Assembly: GCA_947489325.1 (NCBI GenBank)
Contig: CANLDA010000016.1
Location: forward strand, 1-64,000
DNA length: 64,000 nt
Direction: 5' to 3'
Source of the DNA: an uncultured Paracoccaceae bacterium
Lineage (GTDB): Bacteria; Pseudomonadota; Alphaproteobacteria; Rhodobacterales; Rhodobacteraceae
The notes under the pieces are model-generated. The model was not told the origin of the DNA and ran no database searches. It worked only from the letters and a program-made list of their open reading frames with translations. Shown here in pieces: positions 23,717 to 33,305 of the stretch. Both the position numbers and the translations under genes were made by a program. Each line of letters starts with the position of its first letter. Within the stretch, counting starts at the first letter, position 1.

Positions 23717-26700
23717 TTGCGTTTTAGTAAACTCAGATTGACCGGCTTTAAGAGCTTTGTTGACCCTACCGATCTTTTGATTGCGGATGGGCTGACTGGT
23801 GTGGTTGGTCCAAATGGGTGCGGAAAGTCCAATCTGCTTGAGGCGCTGCGCTGGGTCATGGGGGAAAACCGCCCCACGGCGATGCGTGGTGGTGGCATGG
23901 AAGACGTGATTTTTGCAGGCGCTGCCACGCGTCCGGCTCGTAATTTTGCTGAAGTGTCTCTGCAAATTGATAATGGTGAACGTCTGGCCCCGGCAGGGTT
24001 CAACGAAGATGACAACCTGGAAATCGTCCGTCGGATCACGCGTGACATTGGCAGTGCCTACAAGGTGAACACTAAAGATGTGCGTGCCCGCGATGTGCAG
24101 ATGTTGTTCGCTGATGCGTCAACCGGGGCACATTCTCCTGCGCTGGTGCGGCAGGGCATGATTTCCGAACTGATCAATGCCAAACCTAAATCGCGCCGCC
24201 GTATTCTGGAGGAGGCCGCCGGCATTTCTGGCCTGTATCAGCGCCGCCATGAGGCTGAGCTGAAATTGAAAGGTGCGGAAACCAATCTGGCGCGTGTTGA
24301 TGATGTGATCGAACAGCTTGCAAGCCAGTTGGCGTCACTTGCACGACAAGCACGCCAAGCCGCGCGCTATCGTGCAATTGGGGACGAGTTGCGTCAGGCT
24401 GAAGGCGTGTTGCTGTATCGCCGTTGGAAAGAGGCAGACGAGGCCCGAGCCACTGCCGACAATGAATTGCGCGAGCGGACGACCCTTGCTGCGCAGGCAG
24501 AAAGGGCTGCAACGGCAGCCGCCAAAGAACGTGTCGCGCGCGATGACGCCTTGCCGCCTTTACGCGAAGAAGAGGCAATTGCCGCAGCTGTTTTGCAACG
24601 CCTTCAGGTGCAGCGTGATACGCTGAACGATCAAGAGGCCCACGCACTCCAAATTATCAAAACCTTGACAAGTCGTATTGACCAACTTGGCAAAGATATG
24701 GAACGCGAGGCGGGTCTGAACAAGGACGCCGGCGAAACGATTGAGCGCCTGGAGTGGGAATTAAAAGAGCTGTCCAAGGCCAGTGAAGGCCATGATGCGC
24801 GGCTGGAAGACGCGGCTGTCGAAGCGCGTGAAGCAGCGGGAATGTTGCAACAGCGTGAAACGGACCTTTCCGAGTTGACCGAAGATGTTGCCCGGCTGGC
24901 TGCACGACATCAATCAGCGCATCGTTTGTTAAGTGACAGCCGTAAGACGCAAGAGAAAAGCGAGGCCGAGGCCCTGCGTGCCAAAACAGCTGTTACGCAG
25001 TCTCAGGAAGCTTTGGAAAGGGCGTCTCAGGATTTCGAAACGGCCAAGGTCGCCGAAGCTGCTGCGGTGGATGATGCGCGTCTCGCGGATGAAGCCTTGA
25101 CTCGGACCGAAGAAGACCGCTCTGAAACTCAAGGACGTGAGGCTGATGCGCGGGCAGAGCGATCCGAAGCAGAAGGAGAGTTGAATGCACTTCGGGCCGA
25201 AGTGACAGCCCTTGCGAAACTGCTGGAACGTGACACTGCCGAAGGTGGGCAAATACTTGATCGTCTGCAAGTTCAGCAGGGGTTTGAGAAGGCCTTGGGC
25301 GCAGCGATGGTCGATGATTTGCGTGCGCCTGAGGTGGACGAAGATGGTCCGTCTGGGTGGTTTGTTCTGCCAGCCTATGACGGTGCGCAGGCCTTGCCAG
25401 ATGGCGTGACCTCTCTCGCAAACCATGTTTCAGTGCCAGAAGTTCTTGAACGCCGCATGAACCAAATTGGGCTCGTTGCGACCGAAGACGCCCCCAGGAT
25501 GCAAGCTTTGCTAAAACCTGGCCAGCGACTCGTGTCGCTTGAGGGAGATTTGTGGCGCTGGGATGGATACCGTGCTTGGGCTGAAGATGGGCCCAGTGCA
25601 GCAGCGTTGCGGCTGCAACAGTTGAACCGATTGGAAGAATTGAAGCAGCAGATGGCGCAGGCGACCGCCCGGGCGGATGGGGCTGTGCAGGCGCATGAAA
25701 CCTTGCAGGTGCGTCTAAAGGAATTGGCAGAAGCGGATCGCTGTGCACGCGATGCCCGTCGCGATGCGGATCGGGCGGTGGCGGATGCCAATCGCGCGTT
25801 ATCGCGCTCTGAGGCAGACCGCAATCTTGCAGAGGGGCGCCTTGAATCGCTTGGGCTTGCAGTGCAGCGCCACGAAGAAGAAGCACTGGCCGCACGTTCA
25901 CAGGTTGCCGAAGCAGAACGCGGATTGGAAGAGTTGGGGGATCTTGAGGCCGCACGTGCAGCGGTGGAAGACGTCAAGATGACGGTTGAAGCCGCTCGCA
26001 TCACCATGATGTCCAAGCGATCCGCTCATGACGAGCTGCGCCGAGAGGGCGACGCGCGTATCGGGCGCAGCCAGCAAGTTACCAGAGAGATCAGCGGCTG
26101 GCGGCATCGTCTGGAGACCGCTGAAAAACGTATTGGCGAGCTGGCTGACCGCAAGAATACGTCAGAAGTGGAGTTGAAAGACGCCAGCAGCGCGCCCTCT
26201 GAAATTGCGGCGAAACGTGAAGAGTTGACTGACGCCATTGCTGATGCAGAGGGACGTCGTCGCAAGGCGGCGGACACTCTGGCTGAAGGCGAAACCGCAC
26301 TGCGCACCGCAGAAACCACAGAACGAGAGGCTGAGCGCGCGGCATCAGAGGCCCGCGAAGCCCGCGCACGATCCGAGGCCCGTACGGATGCCGCACGCGA
26401 AACTGTGGCCTATGCCGCAGAGCGCATCGCGGAAGAAATGGATAAAACCCCTGCGGGTCTGTTGGAGGCATTGGCGATTGAAGTGGATCAGATGCCGGAC
26501 AGCCATGTGGTGGACGCAGATGTGAACCGCCTTAAGCGGCAACGTGATGCTCTGGGGGCTGTCAATCTGCGTGCCGAAGAAGATGCCAAAGAGGTGCAAG
26601 AAGAGCATGATCTTTTGGTCAGTGAAAAGGCCGATCTGGAAGAAGCCATCAAGACTTTGCGCGCAGGTATTTCCAGCCTGAACCGCGAAGGCCGCGAGCG

Positions 26701-27172
26701 CCTCTTGACTGCGTTTGAACAGGTGAACAGCAACTTTCAACTTTTGTTCCGCCATCTTTTTGGAGGTGGCGAGGCAAATCTGGTGTTGGTGGAAAGCGAA
26801 GACCCGCTGGAAGCCGGACTTGAGATCATGTGCCAACCTCCGGGCAAGAAACTGTCGACGCTCAGCCTGTTGTCAGGTGGTGAGCAAACCCTGACGGCAC
26901 TGGCGTTGATTTTCGCGGTATTCCTTGCCAATCCCGCACCGATTTGTGTGTTGGATGAGGTGGATGCCCCGCTGGATGATGCGAATGTAACGCGGTTCTG
27001 CGATTTGCTGGATGAGATGTGCCGTCGTACGGAAACGCGTTTCCTGATCATTACGCACCATGCGGTGACGATGTCGCGTATGGATCGTCTGTTCGGTGTG
27101 ACCATGGCAGAGCAAGGCGTCAGCCAATTGGTGTCAGTTGACTTGAAAAAAGCAGAGACACTGGTGGCGTAA
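23717..27172 (+). CDS. smc: Chromosome segregation protein SMC
   Basis: A 1151-residue condensin ATPase that organises and segregates the chromosome with ScpA and ScpB. The Walker A GPNGCGKSN is at 31-39. Two long coiled coils flank a hinge at about residues 520-625. The C-terminal head has LSLLSGGEQTLTALAL (signature) and CVLDEVDAPLDD (Walker B). The start is TTG at 23717 (MRFSKLRLTGFKSF), where family homology begins; no ATG is better placed. Full length for the family. Confidence 0.97.
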   Translation: MRFSKLRLTGFKSFVDPTDLLIADGLTGVVGPNGCGKSNLLEALRWVMGENRPTAMRGGGMEDVIFAGAATRPARNFAEVSLQIDNGERLAPAGFNEDDNLEIVRRITRDIGSAYKVNTKDVRARDVQMLFADASTGAHSPALVRQGMISELINAKPKSRRRILEEAAGISGLYQRRHEAELKLKGAETNLARVDDVIEQLASQLASLARQARQAARYRAIGDELRQAEGVLLYRRWKEADEARATADNELRERTTLAAQAERAATAAAKERVARDDALPPLREEEAIAAAVLQRLQVQRDTLNDQEAHALQIIKTLTSRIDQLGKDMEREAGLNKDAGETIERLEWELKELSKASEGHDARLEDAAVEAREAAGMLQQRETDLSELTEDVARLAARHQSAHRLLSDSRKTQEKSEAEALRAKTAVTQSQEALERASQDFETAKVAEAAAVDDARLADEALTRTEEDRSETQGREADARAERSEAEGELNALRAEVTALAKLLERDTAEGGQILDRLQVQQGFEKALGAAMVDDLRAPEVDEDGPSGWFVLPAYDGAQALPDGVTSLANHVSVPEVLERRMNQIGLVATEDAPRMQALLKPGQRLVSLEGDLWRWDGYRAWAEDGPSAAALRLQQLNRLEELKQQMAQATARADGAVQAHETLQVRLKELAEADRCARDARRDADRAVADANRALSRSEADRNLAEGRLESLGLAVQRHEEEALAARSQVAEAERGLEELGDLEAARAAVEDVKMTVEAARITMMSKRSAHDELRREGDARIGRSQQVTREISGWRHRLETAEKRIGELADRKNTSEVELKDASSAPSEIAAKREELTDAIADAEGRRRKAADTLAEGETALRTAETTEREAERAASEAREARARSEARTDAARETVAYAAERIAEEMDKTPAGLLEALAIEVDQMPDSHVVDADVNRLKRQRDALGAVNLRAEEDAKEVQEEHDLLVSEKADLEEAIKTLRAGISSLNREGRERLLTAFEQVNSNFQLLFRHLFGGGEANLVLVESEDPLEAGLEIMCQPPGKKLSTLSLLSGGEQTLTALALIFAVFLANPAPICVLDEVDAPLDDANVTRFCDLLDEMCRRTETRFLIITHHAVTMSRMDRLFGVTMAEQGVSQLVSVDLKKAETLVA

Positions 27173-27241
27173 GCCCCTTTCAACAGATCGTTACATATTG
27201 CGCTAAATATATGATGTATCCTAGCCCAAAGGAGGTGCTGG

Positions 27242-27598
27242 ATGCATCGAATGTTTCTTGCTTTTGTTGTATTTGCAAACGCGGTGTCCGCTCAGGAATG
27301 GGCGGAGCGGGTAGGGGATAAGCGCTTGTCGCAGATGTCTTTGCGTCTCTATCTCGTGGGGCAAACGGTGACGTTTTATGATGACGGCCAGTCGCAGTAT
27401 TTTGAAGATGGCGCATATACTTATACTTACGCCGGGAGCGAGCGAGTCGCACATGGTCAATATGAATTGCATGAACAAGGCAAGGTGTGCGTGAGTTTTG
27501 CCAATGGGTTTGCGCGATGTGACCTTTTTGTGAAAGCTATGGATCGCATCGTATTGCTTACCGAAAAGGGGGAGCGCTTTCCGGTACGTCCAAAATGA
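27242..27598 (+). CDS. Exported hypothetical protein
   Basis: A 118-residue protein with a signal peptide (MHRMFLAFVVFANAVSA, cleavage near residue 17). The mature part repeats short segments rich in aromatic residues and glycine (FYDDGQSQYFEDGAYTYTYAGSERVAHGQYELHEQGKVCVSFANG), reminiscent of small beta-sheet proteins that report on cell-wall or protein composition. Two cysteines (KVCVSF, RCDLF) could form a disulfide. The ribosome site AAAGGAGG is strong, so it is well expressed. No named family recognised. Confidence 0.72.
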   Translation: MHRMFLAFVVFANAVSAQEWAERVGDKRLSQMSLRLYLVGQTVTFYDDGQSQYFEDGAYTYTYAGSERVAHGQYELHEQGKVCVSFANGFARCDLFVKAMDRIVLLTEKGERFPVRPK

Positions 27599-27600
27599 CA

Positions 27601-27660
27601 CTCATCGCTCGCTTGCGCGCGCTCTTCGTTGGCGAAGAGGGACCGTAAGGGACGGATGAG
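27601..27660. repeat. Nested palindromic element between convergent genes
   Basis: CTCATC (27601) and GATGAG (27655-27660) bracket an inner perfect hairpin CTCTTCG-ttgg-CGAAGAG (27622-27639). A direct GGGAC repeat occurs on its right side. There is no T tract. It fills the space between the exported protein gene and the convergent transglycosylase gene, and looks like a short interspersed palindromic unit. Confidence 0.6.
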
Positions 27661-27666
27661 CAATTG

Positions 27667-28836
27667 TTAGAGCTTGCTCAATAATGCAGGGGTGGGCCAT
27701 GCATCTGCAGGCAATCCCAAACGTATCTGTTCCTGCTGAACTGCGGATCGTGTCTTCGCACCCAAGATGCCATCGATGTTACCGACATCGTATCCACGTT
27801 TACGCAGCTTTTGCTGAAGTAGCTTCATCTGTGCCCCGTTCAATCCCGTGTCAGGCCGCCCTTTATGATAAGGTGATGCCCCTTCCAGTCGCATGGCAAA
27901 ATAAGCCGCTGTCGTCACGTAAACAAAGCTTTGGTTCCATTCGAAATACACACGAAAATTTGGATAGGCGAGAAAGGCAGGGCCTTTGCGCCCCTGTGGC
28001 AACAACAAAGAGGCAGGCAAGTTTGCAACCTGGCCAGAACGTGGCTTTACCCCCATTTCTGTCCACTGCTGCGCCTTCAACGTGGTGTTCAACCCGGTCT
28101 TAGACCAATCAAGGTTGGCAGGTACCTCGACTTCTTGCAGCCATGGTTCTCCTGCGCGCCAGCCCAATGCGTGTAGCATTCTGCCGCCTGACATGAGCGC
28201 ATCCTGAGCAGATGTCTTTAGGCTGACCTCGCCATCCCCATCGCCATCTACGCCGTTTTCCAGAATATCGGCAGGCAACATTTGAACCATACCGATTTCG
28301 CCAGCCCAAGCGCCGGTTGTGCGTTTGGGATCAAATCCACCTTGCTCGTAGAGTTTCAGCGCGGCAAAGATCTGTGGACGGAACAATTCTGGTCGACGAC
28401 AGTCGTGCGCCAATGTTACCAGCGAATTCAGGGTGTTGAAATCCCCTTGAAACGCGCCAAAATCAGTTTCAAACGCCCAAAAGGCAAGTAATACGCCACG
28501 CGATACGCCATATTCGCGTTCAATACGCGCAAATGTGCTGTTGTAGGATTTGCCTTTGGATTTTCCAATATTAAGGCGGTTGGAGCTGATCAGGCGTTGT
28601 GAAAAATCCAAAAATGGGCGCTGAAACACCCCTTGCGCGCGATCGGCTTGAAGCGTTTTGTTGTCTTGGCGCGCAGATGCAAAGAAAGTGTTCACGCTTT
28701 TGCGAGTATGTCCGCGCGCAATGGCCTCTTTCTTAAGGTCTTTGACAAAGCCGTTGAAGCCCCCGCCACAGGGCGTTGCAGCATAGGCTGAACTTGCCAG
28801 CACAGTTGCTGCGATCAGTGTGGAAATAAAACGCAT
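27667..28836 (-). CDS. Lytic murein transglycosylase (MltB family) with peptidoglycan-binding domain
   Basis: A 389-residue periplasmic enzyme that cleaves glycan strands of peptidoglycan to 1,6-anhydro products. Signal peptide about 1-20 (MRFISTLIAATVLASSAYA). The catalytic SLT_2 domain spans about 22-310, with the glutamate in AFWAFETDFGAFQG and GEIGMVQMLPADILENGVDGDGDG. A C-terminal PG_binding_1 domain (KLLQQKLRKRGYDVGNIDGI) follows. ATG 28836 has AGAGGG upstream; the longer frame adds a non-homologous prefix. Confidence 0.93.
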   Translation of the reverse strand: MRFISTLIAATVLASSAYAATPCGGGFNGFVKDLKKEAIARGHTRKSVNTFFASARQDNKTLQADRAQGVFQRPFLDFSQRLISSNRLNIGKSKGKSYNSTFARIEREYGVSRGVLLAFWAFETDFGAFQGDFNTLNSLVTLAHDCRRPELFRPQIFAALKLYEQGGFDPKRTTGAWAGEIGMVQMLPADILENGVDGDGDGEVSLKTSAQDALMSGGRMLHALGWRAGEPWLQEVEVPANLDWSKTGLNTTLKAQQWTEMGVKPRSGQVANLPASLLLPQGRKGPAFLAYPNFRVYFEWNQSFVYVTTAAYFAMRLEGASPYHKGRPDTGLNGAQMKLLQQKLRKRGYDVGNIDGILGAKTRSAVQQEQIRLGLPADAWPTPALLSKL

Positions 28837-28896
28837 CAAAAACCCTCTTACCCAATAATCTCGCTCAAACCTTAACAGGTTCGGGCGGGGCTTCAA

Positions 28897-29808
28897 TTAC
28901 AAGACAATGGCCAGAAGGACAGAGAAACCCAAAGCCACCCCCCAACTGCGCCACAAAGCTGCGCAGGTGGCCGTGATGTCGTGTGGCCCAAGATCCATAC
29001 GTCCGCGCACGTTCACAAATGGAAAGTCGCGTTTTTCACCATCATAGACACGTGGCCCTGCAATAGCGACGTTTAGCGCACGTGCCAGTGCGGATTCTGG
29101 CCAACCTGCATTTGGGGATTTGTGTTTCCTGGCATCCGCGCGAACCGCGCGCCATTCAGACAGCACGGAATGGGTTGCACCGATCAAAAAGGCGCTCAGC
29201 CGGGCAGGGAGCCAATTTAGCACATCATCCAAACGGGCGGCCGCCCACCCAAAGTCGCGATATTTTTCACTGCGATATCCGATCATGGAATCCGCAGTGT
29301 TCACCGCCTTGTAGATCAGAATGCCGGGCAGGCCTCCAATCAAGAACCAAAAGGCCGGGGCAAGCACACCGTCCGAGAAGTTTTCAGCCGCGGATTCGAT
29401 GGCAGAACGGGTCACATCTGATGCATCCATTTGTGCCGTGTCGCGGCTGACAATCATTGCAACCGCGCTGCGGCCGTCTTCGACAGACAAGCGCAGGGCG
29501 TCACCAACCGCACGCACGTGATCCACCAGGGATCGTTGTGCGAGCAGAATGGCCACAACGATCAATTGCGGCAGCCATCCAAATACAGAGAGTGTCTTGC
29601 CGATGAACCATGCTGCCAAAACCAATGCCAATATTACACCGACGCCGCGCAAGCGACGTGCCGTGCCGGTGTTGAATTGCGTGTCAGCCCAATCAATTAT
29701 CTTGCCGATAGCTACAGCAGGATGCATCACGCGTTGCCACAGCCATTTGGGTTCGCCCAGAAGGGCATCTAGGCACAGAGCAAGACACAAGATGGTGGCG
29801 GTATTCAT
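28897..29808 (-). CDS. cbiB: Adenosylcobinamide-phosphate synthase CbiB
   Basis: A 303-residue membrane protein that attaches (R)-1-amino-2-propanol phosphate to adenosylcobyric acid. Typical motifs: [22 protein letters not shown] at the N-terminus, [25 protein letters not shown] split across 140-165, and [20 protein letters not shown] near the C-terminus. Several transmembrane helices are visible. It overlaps cobC by 4 bp (ATGA), so both are co-translated. Also called cobD in Pseudomonas-type nomenclature. Confidence 0.94.
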   Translation of the reverse strand: MNTATILCLALCLDALLGEPKWLWQRVMHPAVAIGKIIDWADTQFNTGTARRLRGVGVILALVLAAWFIGKTLSVFGWLPQLIVVAILLAQRSLVDHVRAVGDALRLSVEDGRSAVAMIVSRDTAQMDASDVTRSAIESAAENFSDGVLAPAFWFLIGGLPGILIYKAVNTADSMIGYRSEKYRDFGWAAARLDDVLNWLPARLSAFLIGATHSVLSEWRAVRADARKHKSPNAGWPESALARALNVAIAGPRVYDGEKRDFPFVNVRGRMDLGPHDITATCAALWRSWGVALGFSVLLAIVL

Positions 29809-30746
29809 AGGGCATCCTCAAGCTGTTTCCATCTGTCTTGGGGGGGCAACCCCAAGCGCAGATAGGTTTTGGAGTAGGGGAAAATACGGCTCCAGATATG
29901 GTGTTTGGCTAGGCGTTCTTGCCACGCCAGTGCATCATCAACTTCGTACAAGCGAAACAAAGAGCATCCACCGACAAAGACGGCACCATTTGCGGTAACC
30001 AGCTGATCAAGCCGATCACTGTCTGCCTGCAGAGACTGGCGGGTTGCCTCGGCCCAAGCGGTATCACTGAGAGCCGCTGTGCCGATCTCGAGTGCAGGGC
30101 CGGAAACCGCCCATGGGCCCATCAAGTCTTTGAGGCGCGCAATCAAGTCAGGTCCGGCAATGGCAAACCCAAGGCGTATACCGGCCAGCCCCCAAAACTT
30201 GCCAAAGCTTTTGAGAACCACTGTGGTGTTGTCGGCATGATTGATAAGGCTGCGGTCCGGGGCGATGTCGCAAAAACTCTCATCGATTACAGTCATCGGG
30301 GTGTCTAAATCGTCCGCAGACCAAAACCGCCCGGTGGGATTGTTGGGATGCACTATGACGCGCACATCCGGTGAATCTACTGTGACCTGCCACCCGTGCG
30401 CAAGAAAGGCGGCGGCGTGTTCGTTATAGGTTGGGGTAGGAATATCAACGTTAGTGCCTTGAAATACAGCGGGCAAACGCGCGATTATTGCTGAGGCCCC
30501 GGGCGCTGCAATGATTTCAGCGCTATCAGGCACATTCCAGAATTTACGTGCTGCTGTAAGTAACGCAGTCTGAGCGCCGCTGTCTGGAAGGGCTGTCCAT
30601 GCATCTGCCGCAAACGGAACGATAGGATAAGGCGTTGGATTGATCCCGGTGGACAGATCAAGCCAATCGTGACGCACGCCGCCCCAATGGGCTATTGCGG
30701 CGTCAATCCCACCACCGTGGTCTCGGATTTTGGTGTCTGCACTCAT
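29805..30746 (-). CDS. cobC: Threonine-phosphate decarboxylase (CobC/CobD type aminotransferase fold)
   Basis: A 313-residue PLP enzyme that makes (R)-1-aminopropan-2-yl phosphate, the linker used by CbiB. It has the [13 protein letters not shown] start and [13 protein letters not shown] motif of the family. The PLP lysine lies in [19 protein letters not shown]. Together with cbiB it forms a two-gene operon for the aminopropanol step. No riboswitch is seen in the 275 bp upstream, unlike cbtBA. Confidence 0.92.
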   Translation of the reverse strand: MSADTKIRDHGGGIDAAIAHWGGVRHDWLDLSTGINPTPYPIVPFAADAWTALPDSGAQTALLTAARKFWNVPDSAEIIAAPGASAIIARLPAVFQGTNVDIPTPTYNEHAAAFLAHGWQVTVDSPDVRVIVHPNNPTGRFWSADDLDTPMTVIDESFCDIAPDRSLINHADNTTVVLKSFGKFWGLAGIRLGFAIAGPDLIARLKDLMGPWAVSGPALEIGTAALSDTAWAEATRQSLQADSDRLDQLVTANGAVFVGGCSLFRLYEVDDALAWQERLAKHHIWSRIFPYSKTYLRLGLPPQDRWKQLEDAL

Positions 30747-31021
30747 GGGGCACCCTTTCGCAACACTTATGTGCGTTCAATCGGAAAACCGCAAAAGACG
30801 CAAGTCAGGCGAACGACACCTTGGACGAATTGCGCCTCCTCTTGCGTTTCTTCGCAACGTACAGACAAGATCGAGCGAGATCTTAGACATCTGCCTTGGA
30901 TATGTGCCCCTTGTAGGTGCAGAAGTGTTGCGCTTTGCGCACATGCTCCAACGTCAAGAAGAGTTCACTTGATTTTAAATGATCTGTTGGCAAGCTTGTG
31001 TCCATGGATGGAGGAGCGCCA

Positions 31022-31375
31022 ATGACAACCTTTCTGCCAAAGGAAGTTCAGGCCGGGCTAGACGCCGCGCGCAAACAGACCCTGAAACGCAAAAGCCGCT
31101 TGCGCGTTGAAGCGGGAGGAGAGAGCTTTCGTGTTCTCAAGTTTCGTGAAGATGGATTTACGTTGGATATCGACGATGCGCCAAACCTGCGGGGGTTGGT
31201 TGATCTGTATGACGGGGGAAACCATCTTTATCAGTGTTTGATTGTCGCCTCTGCCGAGGAAGACAGTGAAATGCATTATGAGTTCAAGCGCGCCACAGCG
31301 GCGGCGGACCGGGCTCCATTGGATTTTTATCGCGATGAAAACGCGCCGATTGCACTTTTGTCGAACAAGGGCTGA
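31022..31375 (+). CDS. Conserved hypothetical protein, possibly PilZ-like
   Basis: A 117-residue soluble protein. The order RKSRLRVEAGGESFRVLKF, then FTLDIDDAPNLRGLVDLYDGG, then LYQCLIVASAEED, then MHYEFKR resembles a small PilZ-type beta barrel, but the usual RxxxR and DxSxxG c-di-GMP residues are not clear. ATG 31022 has GGAGG 8 bases upstream, so it is well supported as a gene. The assignment is tentative; no function can be given. Confidence 0.65.
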   Translation: MTTFLPKEVQAGLDAARKQTLKRKSRLRVEAGGESFRVLKFREDGFTLDIDDAPNLRGLVDLYDGGNHLYQCLIVASAEEDSEMHYEFKRATAAADRAPLDFYRDENAPIALLSNKG

Positions 31376-31395
31376 GCGTGGCGCGATCCAGCGGT

Positions 31396-31477
31396 GAAGG
31401 CTGCGCCTTCGCATTATGCATCAAACCCCTACCTGTCCTTCCCCTTTGTCTAAGGGGAAGGAACCTGCGTCGCAGGT
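31396..31477. repeat. Three consecutive hairpins between convergent genes
   Basis: GAAGGC-tgc-GCCTTC (31396-31410), CCTTCCCC-N9-GGGGAAGG (31437-31461) and ACCTGCG-t-CGCAGGT (31463-31477) are each perfect inverted repeats. No T tract follows in either direction. They fill the gap between two convergent genes and may act as a bidirectional transcript end or as palindromic repeat units. Confidence 0.65.
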
Positions 31478-31478
31478 G

Positions 31479-32654
31479 TTATTGCAAGTCGGAAAAGGCG
31501 TCTTTCAGGCGCTGGGTGGCTTCGATCACATTGTGCCGCTGCGTCCCCAGATTAAATCGCATGAACGTTTCGCCGCCTTTGCCAAGATCATGACCGGGCG
31601 TCGCGGCAATACGGGCAACTTTATAGATGCGGTCGTGATACTCTTGACGTTCCATCCCAGTTCCTGCGAGATTCGCCCACGACAGATAAGTTGCCTGCAT
31701 GGGCATAAAGGAAATGCCGGGGATGGTATCCATCGCCTCTTTGAAAATCCGGTAATTGCCTTCCAGATAGGTGTTGAGTTGATCCACATATGACGCGCCT
31801 TCGGGACTGTAGGCTGCTTTGGTCAGTTCGGTGCCCAAAAGGTTGGGGCTGATGTCATATTGTTTAAAGCAGACGTTAAATCGTGCGCGCAACATGTCAT
31901 CAGGCACGATGATGCAACCTGTGCGCGCGCCGGCGATGTTGAAGGTTTTGGATGCAGCAGTGGTGACAACAATGCGATCCAGTATCTCTGGCATGGCCAA
32001 GGCAGCGGTGAGGTGTTTGTGGCCAGAAAACACAAGATCATGGTGAATCTCATCGGCAACCAACAGCAAATCATGGCGTTGGCAAAAGGCCGCCAGATCT
32101 GTCAATTCTTGCTGGGTCCAGACACGCCCTGCTGGATTATGAGGCGAACTGATCAAGAGGAGTTTTTCCTTGCCTGTCATCATCGCGTCATAGGCTGCAA
32201 AATCCATCCGATACAGCCCATCTGGGTCTTGCTTCAATGGCAGTTGCGTGTTCACGCGACCGGTCTTTTCGATTTTTACCTGAAACTCATGATAGACCGG
32301 GGTAAAGGTTGCGATGTGATCGCCGGGATCGGTGAAGGCGTGCAATGTCAGTGCAATACCGTTGCCCAGACCATAGGTGGTGAAAATCCATTTCGGATCA
32401 ATCGCCCAACCGTGACGATTTTGCATCCACCACCCAACGGCGTTGTGAAACTCTTCAACGCCAGAAAAATAGCCATAGTTGGCCTTGTCCAGCAGTCCTT
32501 GAACGGCGGCTTGCAGAAAATCAGGTGCTTTGAAATCCATGTCGGCAATCCACATGGCTAGCCCGTCATCGGGAGAGACCCCGAATGCGCGTTCCATTAG
32601 GTCCCATTTAGAGGAATGTGTGCCAACCCGGTTGACTGGTTCGTCAAAATTCAT
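31479..32654 (-). CDS. MalY/PatB family C-S lyase (cystathionine beta-lyase)
   Basis: A 391-residue PLP enzyme of the PatB/MalY family, which cleaves cystathionine or related C-S bonds to give thiols, pyruvate and ammonia. Family motifs: ADMDFKAPDFLQAAVQG, PVYHEFQ, SSPHNPAGRVW, ADEIHHDLVF and the lysine in ASKTFNIAGARTG. ATG 32654 (MNFDEP) has GGAG upstream; a longer frame before it is not homologous. It probably serves methionine synthesis or thiol release. Confidence 0.9.
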   Translation of the reverse strand: MNFDEPVNRVGTHSSKWDLMERAFGVSPDDGLAMWIADMDFKAPDFLQAAVQGLLDKANYGYFSGVEEFHNAVGWWMQNRHGWAIDPKWIFTTYGLGNGIALTLHAFTDPGDHIATFTPVYHEFQVKIEKTGRVNTQLPLKQDPDGLYRMDFAAYDAMMTGKEKLLLISSPHNPAGRVWTQQELTDLAAFCQRHDLLLVADEIHHDLVFSGHKHLTAALAMPEILDRIVVTTAASKTFNIAGARTGCIIVPDDMLRARFNVCFKQYDISPNLLGTELTKAAYSPEGASYVDQLNTYLEGNYRIFKEAMDTIPGISFMPMQATYLSWANLAGTGMERQEYHDRIYKVARIAATPGHDLGKGGETFMRFNLGTQRHNVIEATQRLKDAFSDLQ

Positions 32655-32749
32655 GCGCCGCTCCATTGAATGTTGAGGGCACGCTATCGAATTGTTGATC
32701 AAGTTCAAGAGGCGTTGCAGAATTTGAGCGCTTGCCCTAGATGGGGGGC

Positions 32750-33262
32750 ATGTTGAAGACGATCCTGATCCACCCCGACCCGCGCCTGAAAAAGGTATGT
32801 GACCCCATTGTTGATCTGAGCGATGAGTTGCGTGTTTTGGCCAGTGACATGTTGGAAACCATGTATGACGCACCGGGCATCGGTCTGGCTGCGCCACAGA
32901 TTGGTGTGCTCAATCGCCTTATCGTGATGGATTGCATCAAAGATGGCGATCCTGAACCAATGGTGATGTTCAACCCCGAAATTTTGTCTTCTTCGGATGA
33001 CCAGAGTGTTTATGAAGAAGGATGCCTGTCGATTCCTGAACAGTTCGCTGACGTCACCCGCCCGGCAGAGGTGCGCGTGGGGTGGATTGATATGGATGGT
33101 AATCCGCGCGAAAAGGATTTTGGTGGCCTGTGGGCGACCTGCGTTCAGCATGAGATTGATCATTTGAACGGCAAATTGTTTATTGATTATCTTGGCCCGA
33201 TGAAACGCCAGATGATGACGCGCAAATCTCAGAAGATGAAACGGGAACGGACACGGGCATAA
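32750..33262 (+). CDS. def: Peptide deformylase
   Basis: A 170-residue metallo-deformylase that removes the N-formyl group from new proteins. All three active motifs are intact: GIGLAAPQ (43-50), EEGCLSIP with metal ligand Cys92, and HEIDH (134-138) with His134, catalytic Glu135 and His138. ATG 32750 (MLKTIL) follows GGGGGG; ATG 32741 adds three residues. It starts the def-def2-fmt cluster for formylmethionine metabolism. Confidence 0.96.
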   Translation: MLKTILIHPDPRLKKVCDPIVDLSDELRVLASDMLETMYDAPGIGLAAPQIGVLNRLIVMDCIKDGDPEPMVMFNPEILSSSDDQSVYEEGCLSIPEQFADVTRPAEVRVGWIDMDGNPREKDFGGLWATCVQHEIDHLNGKLFIDYLGPMKRQMMTRKSQKMKRERTRA

Positions 33263-33305
33263 CGGACCCTGTCGTTTCCTGAAACCTGACAGAAAAGGGG
33301 ATGGC

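Noticed and set aside
31479-32897. Long N-terminal extension of the PatB/MalY-like enzyme
   Set aside because: The extra 80 residues overlap the divergent def gene, and family homology begins at MNFDEP, which has its own ribosome site.
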